Program-made: the position numbers and the translations under genes
In this document: positions 14,120 to 22,860 of the stretch, piece by piece
How positions within the stretch are numbered: the stretch's first letter is position 1
Layout of the letters: each line of letters begins with the position of its first letter
NCBI GenBank assembly: GCA_002400675.1
Contig: NVQY01000015.1
Location: 1 to 23,893 of the forward strand
Direction of reading: 5' to 3'
From: Paracoccaceae bacterium
Lineage (GTDB): Bacteria; Pseudomonadota; Alphaproteobacteria; Rhodobacterales; Rhodobacteraceae
Length of the DNA: 23,893 nucleotides
The notes under the pieces: model-generated
Database searches by the model: none
Told to the model about the DNA's origin: nothing
What the model saw: the letters and a program-made list of their open reading frames with translations, nothing else

Positions 14120-16219
14120 TCAGCGATCAAAGCGGTATCTCAGCATCCGCAAGGCATTCATCGTCACCAGAACCGTGGCCCCGGTATCGGCCAGAATTGC
14201 CATCCAAAGCGTGGTGATGCCAAACAGCGTGGTGACCAGAAACACCGCCTTGAGACCCAGCGCGATAGAGATGTTCTGGCGAATGTTCAACATCGTCGCG
14301 CGTGACAAGCCGATCAGCGTGGGCACGTCACTGACCCGTTCATGCAGCAACGCCGCATCGGCGGTCTCAAGCGCCACATCGGTACCCCCGCCCATGGCGA
14401 TGCCCACATCCGCGCGCGCCAGAGCCGGCGCGTCGTTGATGCCGTCGCCGACCATGGCCACGGTGCCGCGCGCCCTTAAGGATTCGATCTGTTTCAGTTT
14501 GTCGGCGGGCATCAGTTCGGCCTTGACCTCGATCCCCAGTTGCGCGGCCAGTGCGGCCCCGGTGCGCTGGTTGTCGCCGGTCAGCATGACGGCGGCCACC
14601 TCAAGTCCGGCCAGTTTCTGCATCGCCTCGCGGGCGTCTTCGCGCAGCTCGTCCCGCAGGGCAATCGCGCCGAGGACAACGTCATCCGCCAGCACCACGG
14701 CGACGGTTTTGCCTTCGCCTTCCAGCGTTTCGATTTCGGCGTTCTGCGCGTCGGTCAGGCTGGCGATCTCGCGGCTATAGCGCGGCGAGGCGATGGTCAC
14801 CATCTGGCCCTGAACCTGTGCCCGCACCCCGCGCCCGCTGAGGGCTTCGGCGTCGGTGGCTTTTTCAAGGGTCACGCCGCGCGCGCCGGCCTCTTCGACA
14901 ATCGCCAGCGCCAGCGGGTGGGATGATCCGGCCTCGACCGAGCCGGCCAGCACCAGCATCACCGCCTCGTCGCCGCTGAAGGTGCGGATGTCAGTTACCT
15001 TGGGCGTGCCTTGGGTCAGGGTGCCGGTCTTGTCAAAGGCCACCACGGCGACCTTGCCAATCGCCTCTAAAACTGCGCCGCCCTTCATCAGCAAGCCATG
15101 TCTGGCCCCGGCGGAAATGCCCGAAGTGATCGCAGCGGGCGTTGACAGAACCAACGCGCACGGACAGCCGATCAGCAGGATCGCCAGCCCTTTATAAATC
15201 CACACGCCCCACTCGGCCCCGAAAAACAGCGGAGGAATTACCGCGATCAGCGCCGAGACCACGATCACGCCGGGGGTGTAATATTGGCTGAAATTGTCGA
15301 TGAACCGCGCGGTCGGGGCCTTGCTGGCCTCGGCGTCCTCGACCATCTGCAAGATGCGCGAGATCATGTTGTTCTCGGCACCTTTTTCCACCGTCAGGCG
15401 GATCACCCCTTCGGCATTGATCGACCCTGCGTAAACACTGTCGCCGACGATCTTGCGTTTGGGCATGCTTTCGCCGGTGATCGCCGCCTCGTCGATCGAG
15501 GTCTGGCCTTCGGCAATCACCCCGTCCGCCGGGATGCGGCCACCGGGGCGAACTTCGATCAGGTCACCGGGGGACAGGTCTTCGGCGAGAACCTCACGCG
15601 TGCCGGTTTTGGTCACCAGAAACGCGGATTTCGGCACCAGATCGGCCAGCGCCTGCACCGAGCGGCGCGCCTTGGCCGCCGCGATCATTTCCAGCAGTTC
15701 GCCGATCAGGAAAAAGAACACCACCACCGACGCCTCGGCGGCCTGATCAATGAAAATCGCGCCGACCACGGCAATGGTCACAAGGGTTTCAATGCTGAAC
15801 GGCTGACCCGCGCGCGCGCTCAGGAATGCCTTGCGGGCCAGCGGGGTCAGCGCGGCAAGGGCGGCAAAGGTGAACACATAATCGGCGTATTGCGGCACGG
15901 TGAACGACAGGGTCCAGGCAATCGCCAGCAAGCCGCCGGCAAACAAAACCAGCCGTCCCTTGCCGGTCTGCCACCAGTCCAATTCAACCTCGGGGGTCTT
16001 TTGATCCACCGGCTTGACCTTATAGCCCAGCCCCTCGACCGCCTTTTGCACCTGCCCGGTGTCGTTGGCGGCCTCGTCGATCTCGAACTTCAGCTTTTGG
16101 CTGGTGAAATTCAGGCTGACATTCTTGACCCCCGGTATCTGGCACACAACGCCCTCGATCTTTGAGGTGCAGCTGGCGCAATCCATCCCGTCAACTTTCA
16201 GTATCTGCCGTTCAGCCAT
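14120..16219 (-). CDS. zntA: Heavy metal P1B-type ATPase, Zn/Cd/Pb class (ZntA-like)
   Basis: A P-type ATPase (699 residues from the ATG at 16219) that exports divalent soft metals across the inner membrane. An N-terminal metal-binding domain has GMDCASC (Cys14 and Cys17). The membrane metal site has Cys352-Pro-Cys354 in GCPCALVLSTPAA. The phosphorylated residue is Asp396 in DKTGTLT, with SSHPLA for nucleotide binding and GDGINDAPAL in the hinge. Lys657 and Asp678 near the end (LKAVFL and LADTGAT) are the residue pair that marks zinc/cadmium/lead pumps such as ZntA rather than copper pumps; the C-D and K-D spacings (44 and 21) equal those of the E. coli enzyme. An in-frame GTG at 16234 would add five residues; I prefer the ATG, which has GGACGG seven bases upstream. 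A MerR-type promoter precedes it. Confidence 0.94.
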   Translation of the reverse strand: MAERQILKVDGMDCASCTSKIEGVVCQIPGVKNVSLNFTSQKLKFEIDEAANDTGQVQKAVEGLGYKVKPVDQKTPEVELDWWQTGKGRLVLFAGGLLAIAWTLSFTVPQYADYVFTFAALAALTPLARKAFLSARAGQPFSIETLVTIAVVGAIFIDQAAEASVVVFFFLIGELLEMIAAAKARRSVQALADLVPKSAFLVTKTGTREVLAEDLSPGDLIEVRPGGRIPADGVIAEGQTSIDEAAITGESMPKRKIVGDSVYAGSINAEGVIRLTVEKGAENNMISRILQMVEDAEASKAPTARFIDNFSQYYTPGVIVVSALIAVIPPLFFGAEWGVWIYKGLAILLIGCPCALVLSTPAAITSGISAGARHGLLMKGGAVLEAIGKVAVVAFDKTGTLTQGTPKVTDIRTFSGDEAVMLVLAGSVEAGSSHPLALAIVEEAGARGVTLEKATDAEALSGRGVRAQVQGQMVTIASPRYSREIASLTDAQNAEIETLEGEGKTVAVVLADDVVLGAIALRDELREDAREAMQKLAGLEVAAVMLTGDNQRTGAALAAQLGIEVKAELMPADKLKQIESLRARGTVAMVGDGINDAPALARADVGIAMGGGTDVALETADAALLHERVSDVPTLIGLSRATMLNIRQNISIALGLKAVFLVTTLFGITTLWMAILADTGATVLVTMNALRMLRYRFDR

Positions 16220-16257
16220 GATCAATCCGTCCACTTGGTAAATTCCAGTCGACGGCG

Positions 16258-16288
16258 GTTATAAAACCTCTAGCCACTAGAGCAACAA
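16258..16288 (-). promoter_or_regulatory. MerR-family-type promoter of the metal ATPase
   Basis: Read on the minus strand: a -35 element TTGTTG (16288-16283), a 19-bp spacer (16282-16264), and a -10 element TATAAC (16263-16258). The spacer contains the perfect dyad CTCTAG-TGG-CTAGAG (16282-16268). A 19- to 20-bp spacer carrying a dyad is the hallmark of promoters that MerR-family metal sensors (ZntR, CadR, PbrR) activate by untwisting the DNA. The predicted transcript start near 16251 leaves a leader of about 32 nt to the ATG at 16219. Confidence 0.85.
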
Positions 16289-16397
16289 GCCCTAATTTCC
16301 GCCTTTCGTGCTTTAACCGGCAGGTTTTCAAGCTCTGGCCCTTGGGCAGGGGATGCGCTAAGCACAGGGTCAATTTCACAGGCTGGCACGGGTAGTT

Positions 16398-18116
16398 ATG
16401 GCACGTATTCTGATCACTTCGGCGATCCCCTATATCAACGGGATCAAGCATCTGGGCAATCTGGTCGGCAGCCAGCTTCCTGCTGATCTATATGCCCGTT
16501 ATCAGCGTGCGCGCGGCAACGAAGTGCTGTTCCTATGCGCAACGGATGAACACGGCACGCCGGCCGAACTGGCCGCCGCCAAGGCCGGTCAGCCGGTGGC
16601 GGAATTTTGCGCCGAAATGCACGAAGTGCAGGCCGATATCGCCAAACGCTTTGGCCTGTCGTTCGACCATTTTGGCCGCTCGTCCAGCCCGCAGAACCAC
16701 AAGCTGACCCAGCATTTCGCCGGGAAGCTGGCCGACAATGACCTGATCCGAGAAGTGGTTGAAAAACAGGTATATTCCAACGCCGATGGCCGGTTCCTGC
16801 CGGATCGTTATATCGAGGGCACCTGCCCCAACTGCGGCTATGACAAGGCGCGCGGCGATCAATGTGAAAACTGCACCAAGCAACTGGACCCGACCGACCT
16901 GATCGACCCGCGCAGCGCCGTTTCAGGCTCGACCGACCTTGAAGTGCGCGAGACCCGGCATCTGTACCTGCGCCAATCCAAACTAAAGGACGATCTGGAC
17001 GCGTGGATCGACTCTAAGAAAGACTGGCCGATCCTGACCACCTCGATTGCCAAGAAATGGCTGCATGACGGTGATGGCTTGCGGGATCGCGGCATCACCC
17101 GTGATCTGGACTGGGGCATTCCGGTCAAACACGGGCAAGCGGACTGGCCGGGGATGGAGGGCAAGGTGTTCTACGTCTGGTTCGACGCGCCGATCGAATA
17201 CATCGCCTGCGCCAGCGAATGGGCCGAGGCAAACGGCAAACCGGACGCCGATTGGGAACGCTGGTGGCGCACCGACAAGGGCGCGGATGACGTGCGGTAT
17301 GTGCAGTTCATGGGCAAGGACAACGTGCCGTTCCATACGCTGTCGTTCCCGGCCACCATAATTGGCTCGGGCGAGCCTTGGAAGCTGGTCGATCACCTCA
17401 AGTCGTTCAATTACCTCAATTATGACGGCGGCCAGTTCTCTACCTCGCAAGGGCGCGGCGTGTTCATGGATCAGGCGCTGGACATTCTTTCGGCGGATTA
17501 CTGGCGCTGGTGGCTATTGTCCCACGCCCCCGAAAGCAGCGATTCCGAATTCACCTGGGACGGGTTTCAGGCCGACACCAACAAGGATCTGGCCGACGTT
17601 CTGGGCAATTTCATCTCCCGCATCACCAAATTCTGCCGGGCAAAGTTTGGCGAGGTGATCCCCGAGGAAGGCGCATATGGCCCTGACGAGGCGGCGCTGA
17701 TTGCCGATCTGACCACCCGCGTACGCGCCTACGAGGGCCACATGCAGGCGATGGAAGTGCGAAAATCGGCGCAGGAATTGCGCGCGATCTGGGGCCTTGG
17801 CAACGAATACCTGCAAGGTGCGGCCCCGTGGGTCACCTTCAAAACCGACCCCGCCCGCGCCGCCGCGCAGGTGCGCATGGGCCTGAACCTGATCCGGTTC
17901 TACGCGGTGCTGAGCGCGCCGTTCATACCCGACGCCGCCGCGCGGATGCTAAGTGCAATGAACACGCTTGATACGAGTTGGCCCGACGACGTCGAGGCCG
18001 CCCTGTCGGCGCTGCCCGGTGGGCATGAATTCAGCGTGCCAGAGGTGCTGTTCGCCAAGATCACCGACGAACAACGCGAAGAATGGCAGGCGCGCTTTGC
18101 CGGCACCCGCGACTGA
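16398..18116 (+). CDS. metG: Methionine--tRNA ligase
   Basis: Class I methionyl-tRNA synthetase (572 residues), which activates methionine and charges initiator and elongator tRNA-Met in the cytosol. The HIGH signature is HLGN (residues 18-21) after [12 protein letters not shown] connective zinc knuckle has Cys143, Cys146, Cys156 and Cys159 (CPNC and CENC). The methionine pocket and adenylate region include [14 protein letters not shown]. The KMSKS-equivalent loop reads QFSTSQGRG from Gln346, where a lysine is usual at the first position. The anticodon-binding helical domain fills the C-terminal part ([17 protein letters not shown]). No C-terminal dimerisation domain of the EMAP/Trbp111 type is present, consistent with length. 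The ATG at 16398 is followed by the conserved [12 protein letters not shown]; the ribosome site is weak. It diverges from the zinc ATPase. Confidence 0.97.
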   Translation: MARILITSAIPYINGIKHLGNLVGSQLPADLYARYQRARGNEVLFLCATDEHGTPAELAAAKAGQPVAEFCAEMHEVQADIAKRFGLSFDHFGRSSSPQNHKLTQHFAGKLADNDLIREVVEKQVYSNADGRFLPDRYIEGTCPNCGYDKARGDQCENCTKQLDPTDLIDPRSAVSGSTDLEVRETRHLYLRQSKLKDDLDAWIDSKKDWPILTTSIAKKWLHDGDGLRDRGITRDLDWGIPVKHGQADWPGMEGKVFYVWFDAPIEYIACASEWAEANGKPDADWERWWRTDKGADDVRYVQFMGKDNVPFHTLSFPATIIGSGEPWKLVDHLKSFNYLNYDGGQFSTSQGRGVFMDQALDILSADYWRWWLLSHAPESSDSEFTWDGFQADTNKDLADVLGNFISRITKFCRAKFGEVIPEEGAYGPDEAALIADLTTRVRAYEGHMQAMEVRKSAQELRAIWGLGNEYLQGAAPWVTFKTDPARAAAQVRMGLNLIRFYAVLSAPFIPDAAARMLSAMNTLDTSWPDDVEAALSALPGGHEFSVPEVLFAKITDEQREEWQARFAGTRD

Positions 18117-18123
18117 TTTCAGG

Positions 18124-18153
18124 TCACTGTAATCGTCAAATCACTGTAATCGT
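18124..18153. repeat. 13-bp tandem direct repeat after metG
   Basis: TCACTGTAATCGT occurs at 18124-18136 and again at 18141-18153, a 17-bp period with a 4-base spacer. It fills most of the 40-bp gap between the metG and lipoprotein stop codons. It does not form a terminator hairpin. Confidence 0.7.
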
Positions 18154-18156
18154 TGA

Positions 18157-18339
18157 TTAAACGACGGGATCGGTGCCAAGGATGTCATTGCGCACCTTGT
18201 GACCGATTTCGGAACACACCGAGGCATCACCACCGGCGCAGGTCGGTTTCATGTCGCGCAATTCCTGCGTCGGCAATTGCGGACTGCCGCATGCGGCCAG
18301 TGCAAATGGGATAAACAAGGCAAAAGCCAGCTTTTTCAT
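18157..18339 (-). CDS. Small lipoprotein, hypothetical
   Basis: A 60-residue predicted lipoprotein. The start at 18339 gives MKKLAFALFIPFALAACGS: two lysines, a hydrophobic core, and the lipobox LAAC, so cleavage before Cys17 and lipidation are expected. Glycine at +2 suggests delivery to the outer membrane if the usual sorting rule holds. The mature part is only about 44 residues, with Cys34 and Cys42 (a C-x7-C pair that could form a disulfide) and a basic stretch GHKVRND. A run of G's (AAGGGGG) about eight bases upstream of this ATG supports it over a longer in-frame start at 18402. I do not recognise the family. It stands alone between metG and the RND operon. Confidence 0.8.
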   Translation of the reverse strand: MKKLAFALFIPFALAACGSPQLPTQELRDMKPTCAGGDASVCSEIGHKVRNDILGTDPVV

Positions 18340-18497
18340 ATCAAATTCCCCCTTCAATTCTTTTGTCGAACACAGAATATTCATTCCCGCCGGATCAGAC
18401 ATGGCAGCGTTCCACCGGGCATTCTTGTTCGTTGCACTGACATTCCCCGAAATTGCCCGTCAAATCAAGGCTGTAAAGTGATGCAATCGCAGGCCGC
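18340..18497. other. Intergenic region upstream of the lipoprotein gene
   Basis: About 160 bp between the lipoprotein start and the RND terminator. It must hold the lipoprotein promoter, but I could not find a convincing -35/-10 pair. No gene is visible. Confidence 0.4.
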
Positions 18498-18528
18498 AAA
18501 AAAATCCCCCCTGCGTACAGGGGGGATT
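18498..18528 (-). terminator. Rho-independent terminator of the RND efflux operon
   Basis: A perfect 11-bp stem, AATCCCCCCTG (18503-18513) with CAGGGGGGATT (18518-18528), and loop CGTA. On the minus strand it is followed by T7 (plus-strand A run 18498-18504). It lies about 50 bases after the permease stop codon. Confidence 0.95.
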
Positions 18529-18578
18529 ATCTCCGGTTTCACCTTCAATAAGGCATGTAGCCCGCTATTGTTTCCAGC

Positions 18579-21500
18579 TCAGGTCTTGAATATCCGGTAG
18601 ATCGCCGGGATCACCAGAACCGTCAACAAGGTTGAGGACAGCAGGCCAAACAGCAGCGAAATCGCCAGACCCTGAAAGATCGGGTCGGTCAGGATCACAA
18701 ACGCGCCGATCATCGCCGCAACTGCGGTCAGCAGGATCGGCTTGAACCGGATCGCCCCGGCCTCGATGAGGATGTCGAGTTCGGTTTTGCCGGTCCGGTC
18801 GGCGTTGCGGATGAAATCCACCAGCAGGATCGAGTTGCGCACAATGATCCCGGCCAAGGCGATGAACCCAATCATCGACGCGGCCGAAAACGGCGCGTTG
18901 AACACCCAGTGGCCCAGCATGATACCAATGAACGTCAGCGGGATCGGCGTCAGGATCACCAGCGGCAGACGGAACGATCCGAACTGCATCACCACAAGGA
19001 TGTAGATGCCCAGCAACGCCACGCCAAACGCGGCACCCATGTCACGGAACGTCACCCAGGTCACTTCCCATTCGCCATCCCACAACAGGGTGATGACAGA
19101 TTCGTCCTCTGGTTGGCCGTTCATACGGATCACCGGCTTGGTGCCCTCGACCCAGTCCATCTTGTCCAGCGCGTCGGCCACCGCCAGCATCCCGTACAGC
19201 GGTGCCTCGAATTCACCGGCCATTTCGCCCGTGACCATTTCCGACGCGCGCCCGTTATGGCGGTAGATCGGGAACGAGGCGCGTTCTTCGGTGATTTCCA
19301 CCACATCGCCCAGTTCGACCACGCCCCGCGCCCCCGGCAGCACATTGGCCGGGATCGGCGTGGACAGGAACCTTTCGTCCATGACCCGCTCTGATCGGTC
19401 ACGTTCAACCTTGATCGGAATCGGGTGACGCCCCTCGCCGCGGTGGGAATATCCAACCGTAGTGCCGCCATTCAGGATCGCAAGGGTGGAAAACACGTCG
19501 TTTTCCTCAACCCCGTAGAATTCCAGCTGATCCGATGACAGGGTCACCCGGACCCGCCGGGGCGGCTTGCCGAAACTGTCATCCACATCGACCACAAAGG
19601 GGACCGATTCAAACGCGGTGCGGATCTTGCGGGCGGCCGCGCGACGGCTTTGGGGATCGGGGCCATAAACTTCGGCCAGCAGGGTGGCGATCACCGGCGG
19701 TCCGGGGGGCGGTTCGACCACTTTCATGTTGGTCCCCGGCGGCACATCCAGCTCTGCCAGCCGCTTGCGGAACGCCAGCGCGACATCGTGGTTTGCCCGT
19801 GTCCGGTCGTCCTTGGCCGACAGGTTGATCTGAACATCTCCCAGACGGGGATCGGCGCGCAGGTAGTAATGGCGCACCAGCCCGTTAAAGTTGAACGGGG
19901 CCACTGTACCGGCGTGGGTCTGGACCGAAATCACCTCTTCCATCTCAAGCGCAAGGGCCGCGACATCCTGCGCCACCGCGTCCGTGGCCTGCACCGAAGC
20001 CCCTTCGGGCAGGTCGATCATCACCGACAGTTCGGATTTGTTGTCAAACGGCAAAAGTTTTACCGTGACGTCCTTGGTGTACAGCAGTCCCAGCGATCCA
20101 AACGACAGGATCACCGCGATCAGAATGAACATGGACGCGCGGAATTTCGTGGCCAGAATGGGCCGGGCCACGACGGAGTAGATGCGCCCCAACAAGCCGC
20201 CCGGCTGGCTTTCAGAGTGTTCATGCACCGGTGCGCGTCCGGCCACCTTGACCATCAGCCACGGGGTGATGATCACCGCGACGAAGAAGGAAAAGATCAT
20301 TGCAGCACTGGCGTTGGCGGGAATCGGGCTCATGTAGGGGCCCATCAGCCCGGACACGAACAGCATCGGCAACAGGGCGGCGACCACGGTCAGGGTGGCG
20401 ACGATGGTCGGGTTGCCCACTTCGGCCACGGCGCGAATGGCCTTGGTCACGCGGTCGGCCTTGTCCGGCATGGCCCAGTGGCGGGCGATGTTTTCGATTA
20501 CCACGATGGCGTCATCCACCAGAATACCAATCGAGAATATCAGCGCAAACAGCGACACCCGGTTCAGGGTATAGCCCATGATCCAGGCCGAAAACAGCGT
20601 CAGCAGGATGGTCACGGGGATGACGATTGCCACCACGATGGCCTCGCGCCAGCCAATCGAGAACAACACCAGCACCACAATCGACACGGTGGCCAGCCCA
20701 AGGTGATACAGCAGTTCGTTGGCCTTTTCATCCGCCGTTTCGCCGTAGTTGCGGGTCACATCGACCTGCACCCCTTCTGGGATCAGCTTGCCCTCAAGGG
20801 CCTCGACACGCTCAAGAATATGTTCAGCCACCAGAACCGCGTTGGACCCGGCCCGCTTGGCCACGGCCAGCGTCACAGCAGGCGTGCGCCGGATGCTGCC
20901 ATCCTCACGCTTGGTCACGTTCGACACGATCATATCCGAGGTATCGGGTACAAAGGTGACATCCGCCACGTCGCGCACATAGACCGGGCGCCCGTCGCGG
21001 CTGGTCAGCAACAGGTTGGCGATCTGCGCCGGGGCGTGCAGGGTGTTACCCGCCACCAGCGAAATCTGTTCGCCGCGATCACGCACCAGACCCAGCGACA
21101 GAACCTGATTGGCGGCCTCGACCTTGCCGGCCAGTTGTTGCAGCGTCACCCCATACAGCGACAGGCGTTCGGGGTCGGGATCGACGCGGATCGCCTCGGG
21201 GGCCTCGCCCACCAGATAGGTCAGGCCGACGTCTTCGACCTTGGACAATTCCACCTGCAACTGGCGCACGATGCGGGTCAGGTCGTTGGCCGTCGCCACA
21301 GCACCCGGTCTTGGTGACAGGGTCAGCGCAACGATGGCCACATCGTCGATGCCACGCCCGATGATTAGCGGTTCGGGGATGCCCACCGGTATCCTGTCGA
21401 GATTGGCCAGCACCTTGTCACGCACCCGCAACACGGCCGAATCCGCCGATGTTCCGACCAGAAACCGCGCCGTCACCATCGCGCCGTTGTCGCGGGTCTG

Positions 21501-21785
21501 GGAATAGACGTGATCCACGTCGTTGATGCTTTTCATCAGGGTTTCAAGGGGTTCCACCACCAGCTTGACCAAATCTTCGGCCATCAGACCGGGGGCCGAG
21601 ATGTGGAGATCCACCAGCGGCACCGAAATCTGCGGTTCCTCTTCGCGCGGCAGGCTGAACAGCGCCAACAGCCCCACGGCCAGCGCCGCGAGGATCATCA
21701 GCGGCGTCAGGGCCGACTGGACAAAAGCGCGCGTCAGCCCACCAGCGATGCCCAGCGAGGCCTTTTTGGAGGGTTGATCACTCAT
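18579..21785 (-). CDS. RND efflux permease (AcrB/HAE1-like inner-membrane pump)
   Basis: A 1068-residue resistance-nodulation-division permease, the proton-driven inner-membrane part of a tripartite pump. The N-terminal membrane segment (SALTPLMILAALAVGLLALF) is followed by a large periplasmic porter domain starting PREEEPQISVPLVDLHISAPG, then six membrane segments, a second porter domain, and the last segments ending at LLTVLVIPAIYRIF. The proton-relay aspartates Asp424 and Asp425 lie in GILVDDAIVVIENIARH, equivalent to Asp407/408 of AcrB. The start at 21785 (MSDQPSKK) is preferred; it overlaps the adaptor stop by 8 nt, indicating translational coupling. The drug or metal specificity cannot be told; the cation-specific CusA-type methionine cluster is not obvious. 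No TolC-like outer-membrane gene or TetR-type regulator is adjacent. Confidence 0.95.
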   Translation of the reverse strand: MSDQPSKKASLGIAGGLTRAFVQSALTPLMILAALAVGLLALFSLPREEEPQISVPLVDLHISAPGLMAEDLVKLVVEPLETLMKSINDVDHVYSQTRDNGAMVTARFLVGTSADSAVLRVRDKVLANLDRIPVGIPEPLIIGRGIDDVAIVALTLSPRPGAVATANDLTRIVRQLQVELSKVEDVGLTYLVGEAPEAIRVDPDPERLSLYGVTLQQLAGKVEAANQVLSLGLVRDRGEQISLVAGNTLHAPAQIANLLLTSRDGRPVYVRDVADVTFVPDTSDMIVSNVTKREDGSIRRTPAVTLAVAKRAGSNAVLVAEHILERVEALEGKLIPEGVQVDVTRNYGETADEKANELLYHLGLATVSIVVLVLFSIGWREAIVVAIVIPVTILLTLFSAWIMGYTLNRVSLFALIFSIGILVDDAIVVIENIARHWAMPDKADRVTKAIRAVAEVGNPTIVATLTVVAALLPMLFVSGLMGPYMSPIPANASAAMIFSFFVAVIITPWLMVKVAGRAPVHEHSESQPGGLLGRIYSVVARPILATKFRASMFILIAVILSFGSLGLLYTKDVTVKLLPFDNKSELSVMIDLPEGASVQATDAVAQDVAALALEMEEVISVQTHAGTVAPFNFNGLVRHYYLRADPRLGDVQINLSAKDDRTRANHDVALAFRKRLAELDVPPGTNMKVVEPPPGPPVIATLLAEVYGPDPQSRRAAARKIRTAFESVPFVVDVDDSFGKPPRRVRVTLSSDQLEFYGVEENDVFSTLAILNGGTTVGYSHRGEGRHPIPIKVERDRSERVMDERFLSTPIPANVLPGARGVVELGDVVEITEERASFPIYRHNGRASEMVTGEMAGEFEAPLYGMLAVADALDKMDWVEGTKPVIRMNGQPEDESVITLLWDGEWEVTWVTFRDMGAAFGVALLGIYILVVMQFGSFRLPLVILTPIPLTFIGIMLGHWVFNAPFSAASMIGFIALAGIIVRNSILLVDFIRNADRTGKTELDILIEAGAIRFKPILLTAVAAMIGAFVILTDPIFQGLAISLLFGLLSSTLLTVLVIPAIYRIFKT

Positions 21786-22758
21786 GATCCACCGCCAGAA
21801 TATCGCCGGCAACAAGGCCGCTTAAAATTTGCGTCATGGGTTCGCCGTTGATCTGCGATTCATGGCCAACCACCACGTTGCGCAGAACCACATCATCCGC
21901 GCCCCGCCGCACCGGCACATAATCCAGCCCAAAGCGGGTCAATATGGCTTGTGTCGGCACCATGAGGGACGTTGTTTTGCCCACCGGCAGGCTTACCAGA
22001 ACCCGCGCATCCACCAGCAATCCTTCCAGACCGCCCACTTCCACATCGGCAATCACCCGGCCGTTTTCGATCAGCGGGAAAATCTTGTCCAACCGCCCCG
22101 TGCGGCTGTTGCCCTCACGCTCGATGACGATTTCCGCGCCTTCCTTAAGGCTTTGGGCGTGCCGTTCGGGCACCGCCAACCGCAGGAACACCCCGCCACC
22201 GCCGATTTCCACAATGGTCTCGCCCGCCTGCATCACCGCGCCGCGTGTCACCGGCACCCGCAACACAATACCCGAGATCGGCGCCAGTACGTCACCTTCG
22301 GCGGCTTGCTGCACGATCACCCGCGCCTGCGCCTGCGCCGCTTCGATCTGGCCTTGCAACACCTCAACTTGCGTGCGCAGGGCGTCCAGCCGCTGAACCG
22401 TGGTCACGCCACGCTGCAACAGGTCCTCGCCGCGGGTCAGTTCGACCCGCGCATTGACCAGCTGCGCCTGAATCACCTCGATCTGGGCGTCGTTTGCCTC
22501 TAGCTGGATGCGCAGTTTTTCATCGTCCACCGTGGCCAGCAACGCGCCTTCTTTGACCATATCGCCCTCTTCGACTGTCAGCGATACCAATGTGCCCCCC
22601 AGACGCGACCGCGCCGGCACCCGATTGCGGGCCTCGACCCGGCCAAACACCGATTTGAATTCCACAATTTCGATCGGTTCCACAACAAAGGGTGATTCCG
22701 CGACCGCACTCGTGCCTGTCACAACCCCAATGGCCATTGCCAATATTAACCCGCGCAT
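21778..22758 (-). CDS. RND efflux periplasmic adaptor (membrane fusion protein)
   Basis: A 326-residue membrane fusion protein linking an RND permease to an outer-membrane channel. From the ATG at 22758 it has a signal peptide (MRGLILAMAIGVVTGTSAVAES). Next come a beta-barrel/lipoyl half (ARSRLGGTLVSLTVEEGDMVKEGALLATVDD), an alpha-helical coiled-coil hairpin (about residues 84-150, rich in Gln/Ala/Glu: EANDAQIEVIQAQLVNARVE), the second lipoyl half (DVLAPISGIVLRVPVTRGAVM) and a beta-barrel plus membrane-proximal domain. An upstream in-frame start at 22803 would bury the signal peptide; GGGAGA about six bases before 22758 supports the chosen start. It is the first gene of the operon, and the permease start lies within its last codons. 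The lack of a lipobox suggests a soluble or uncleaved-anchor adaptor. Confidence 0.94.
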   Translation of the reverse strand: MRGLILAMAIGVVTGTSAVAESPFVVEPIEIVEFKSVFGRVEARNRVPARSRLGGTLVSLTVEEGDMVKEGALLATVDDEKLRIQLEANDAQIEVIQAQLVNARVELTRGEDLLQRGVTTVQRLDALRTQVEVLQGQIEAAQAQARVIVQQAAEGDVLAPISGIVLRVPVTRGAVMQAGETIVEIGGGGVFLRLAVPERHAQSLKEGAEIVIEREGNSRTGRLDKIFPLIENGRVIADVEVGGLEGLLVDARVLVSLPVGKTTSLMVPTQAILTRFGLDYVPVRRGADDVVLRNVVVGHESQINGEPMTQILSGLVAGDILAVDHE

Positions 22759-22832
22759 TGATGTCTCCCAGACTATCGAATTTCGAGTACATACATATTC
22801 CATTTTGCGAATACAACCTCGACAACGAAACG

Positions 22833-22851
22833 ATTGCAGTATTCTTGCAAT
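22833..22851. promoter_or_regulatory. Candidate operator upstream of the RND operon
   Basis: ATTGCA (22833-22838) and TGCAAT (22846-22851) form a perfect 6-bp inverted repeat around seven bases, 75 bases upstream of the adaptor start. RND operons are usually controlled by a TetR- or MarR-type repressor binding such dyads, but no regulator gene is adjacent. A weak -35/-10-like pair (TTGTAT, 17 bp, TATGTA on the minus strand) lies between it and the adaptor. Confidence 0.3.
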
Positions 22852-22860
22852 GTGGTGCGG

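Noticed and set aside
19650..21317. 555-residue plus-strand open frame opposite the RND permease
   Set aside because: A shadow frame of the permease with extreme His/Gln/Arg/Gly content and no ribosome site.
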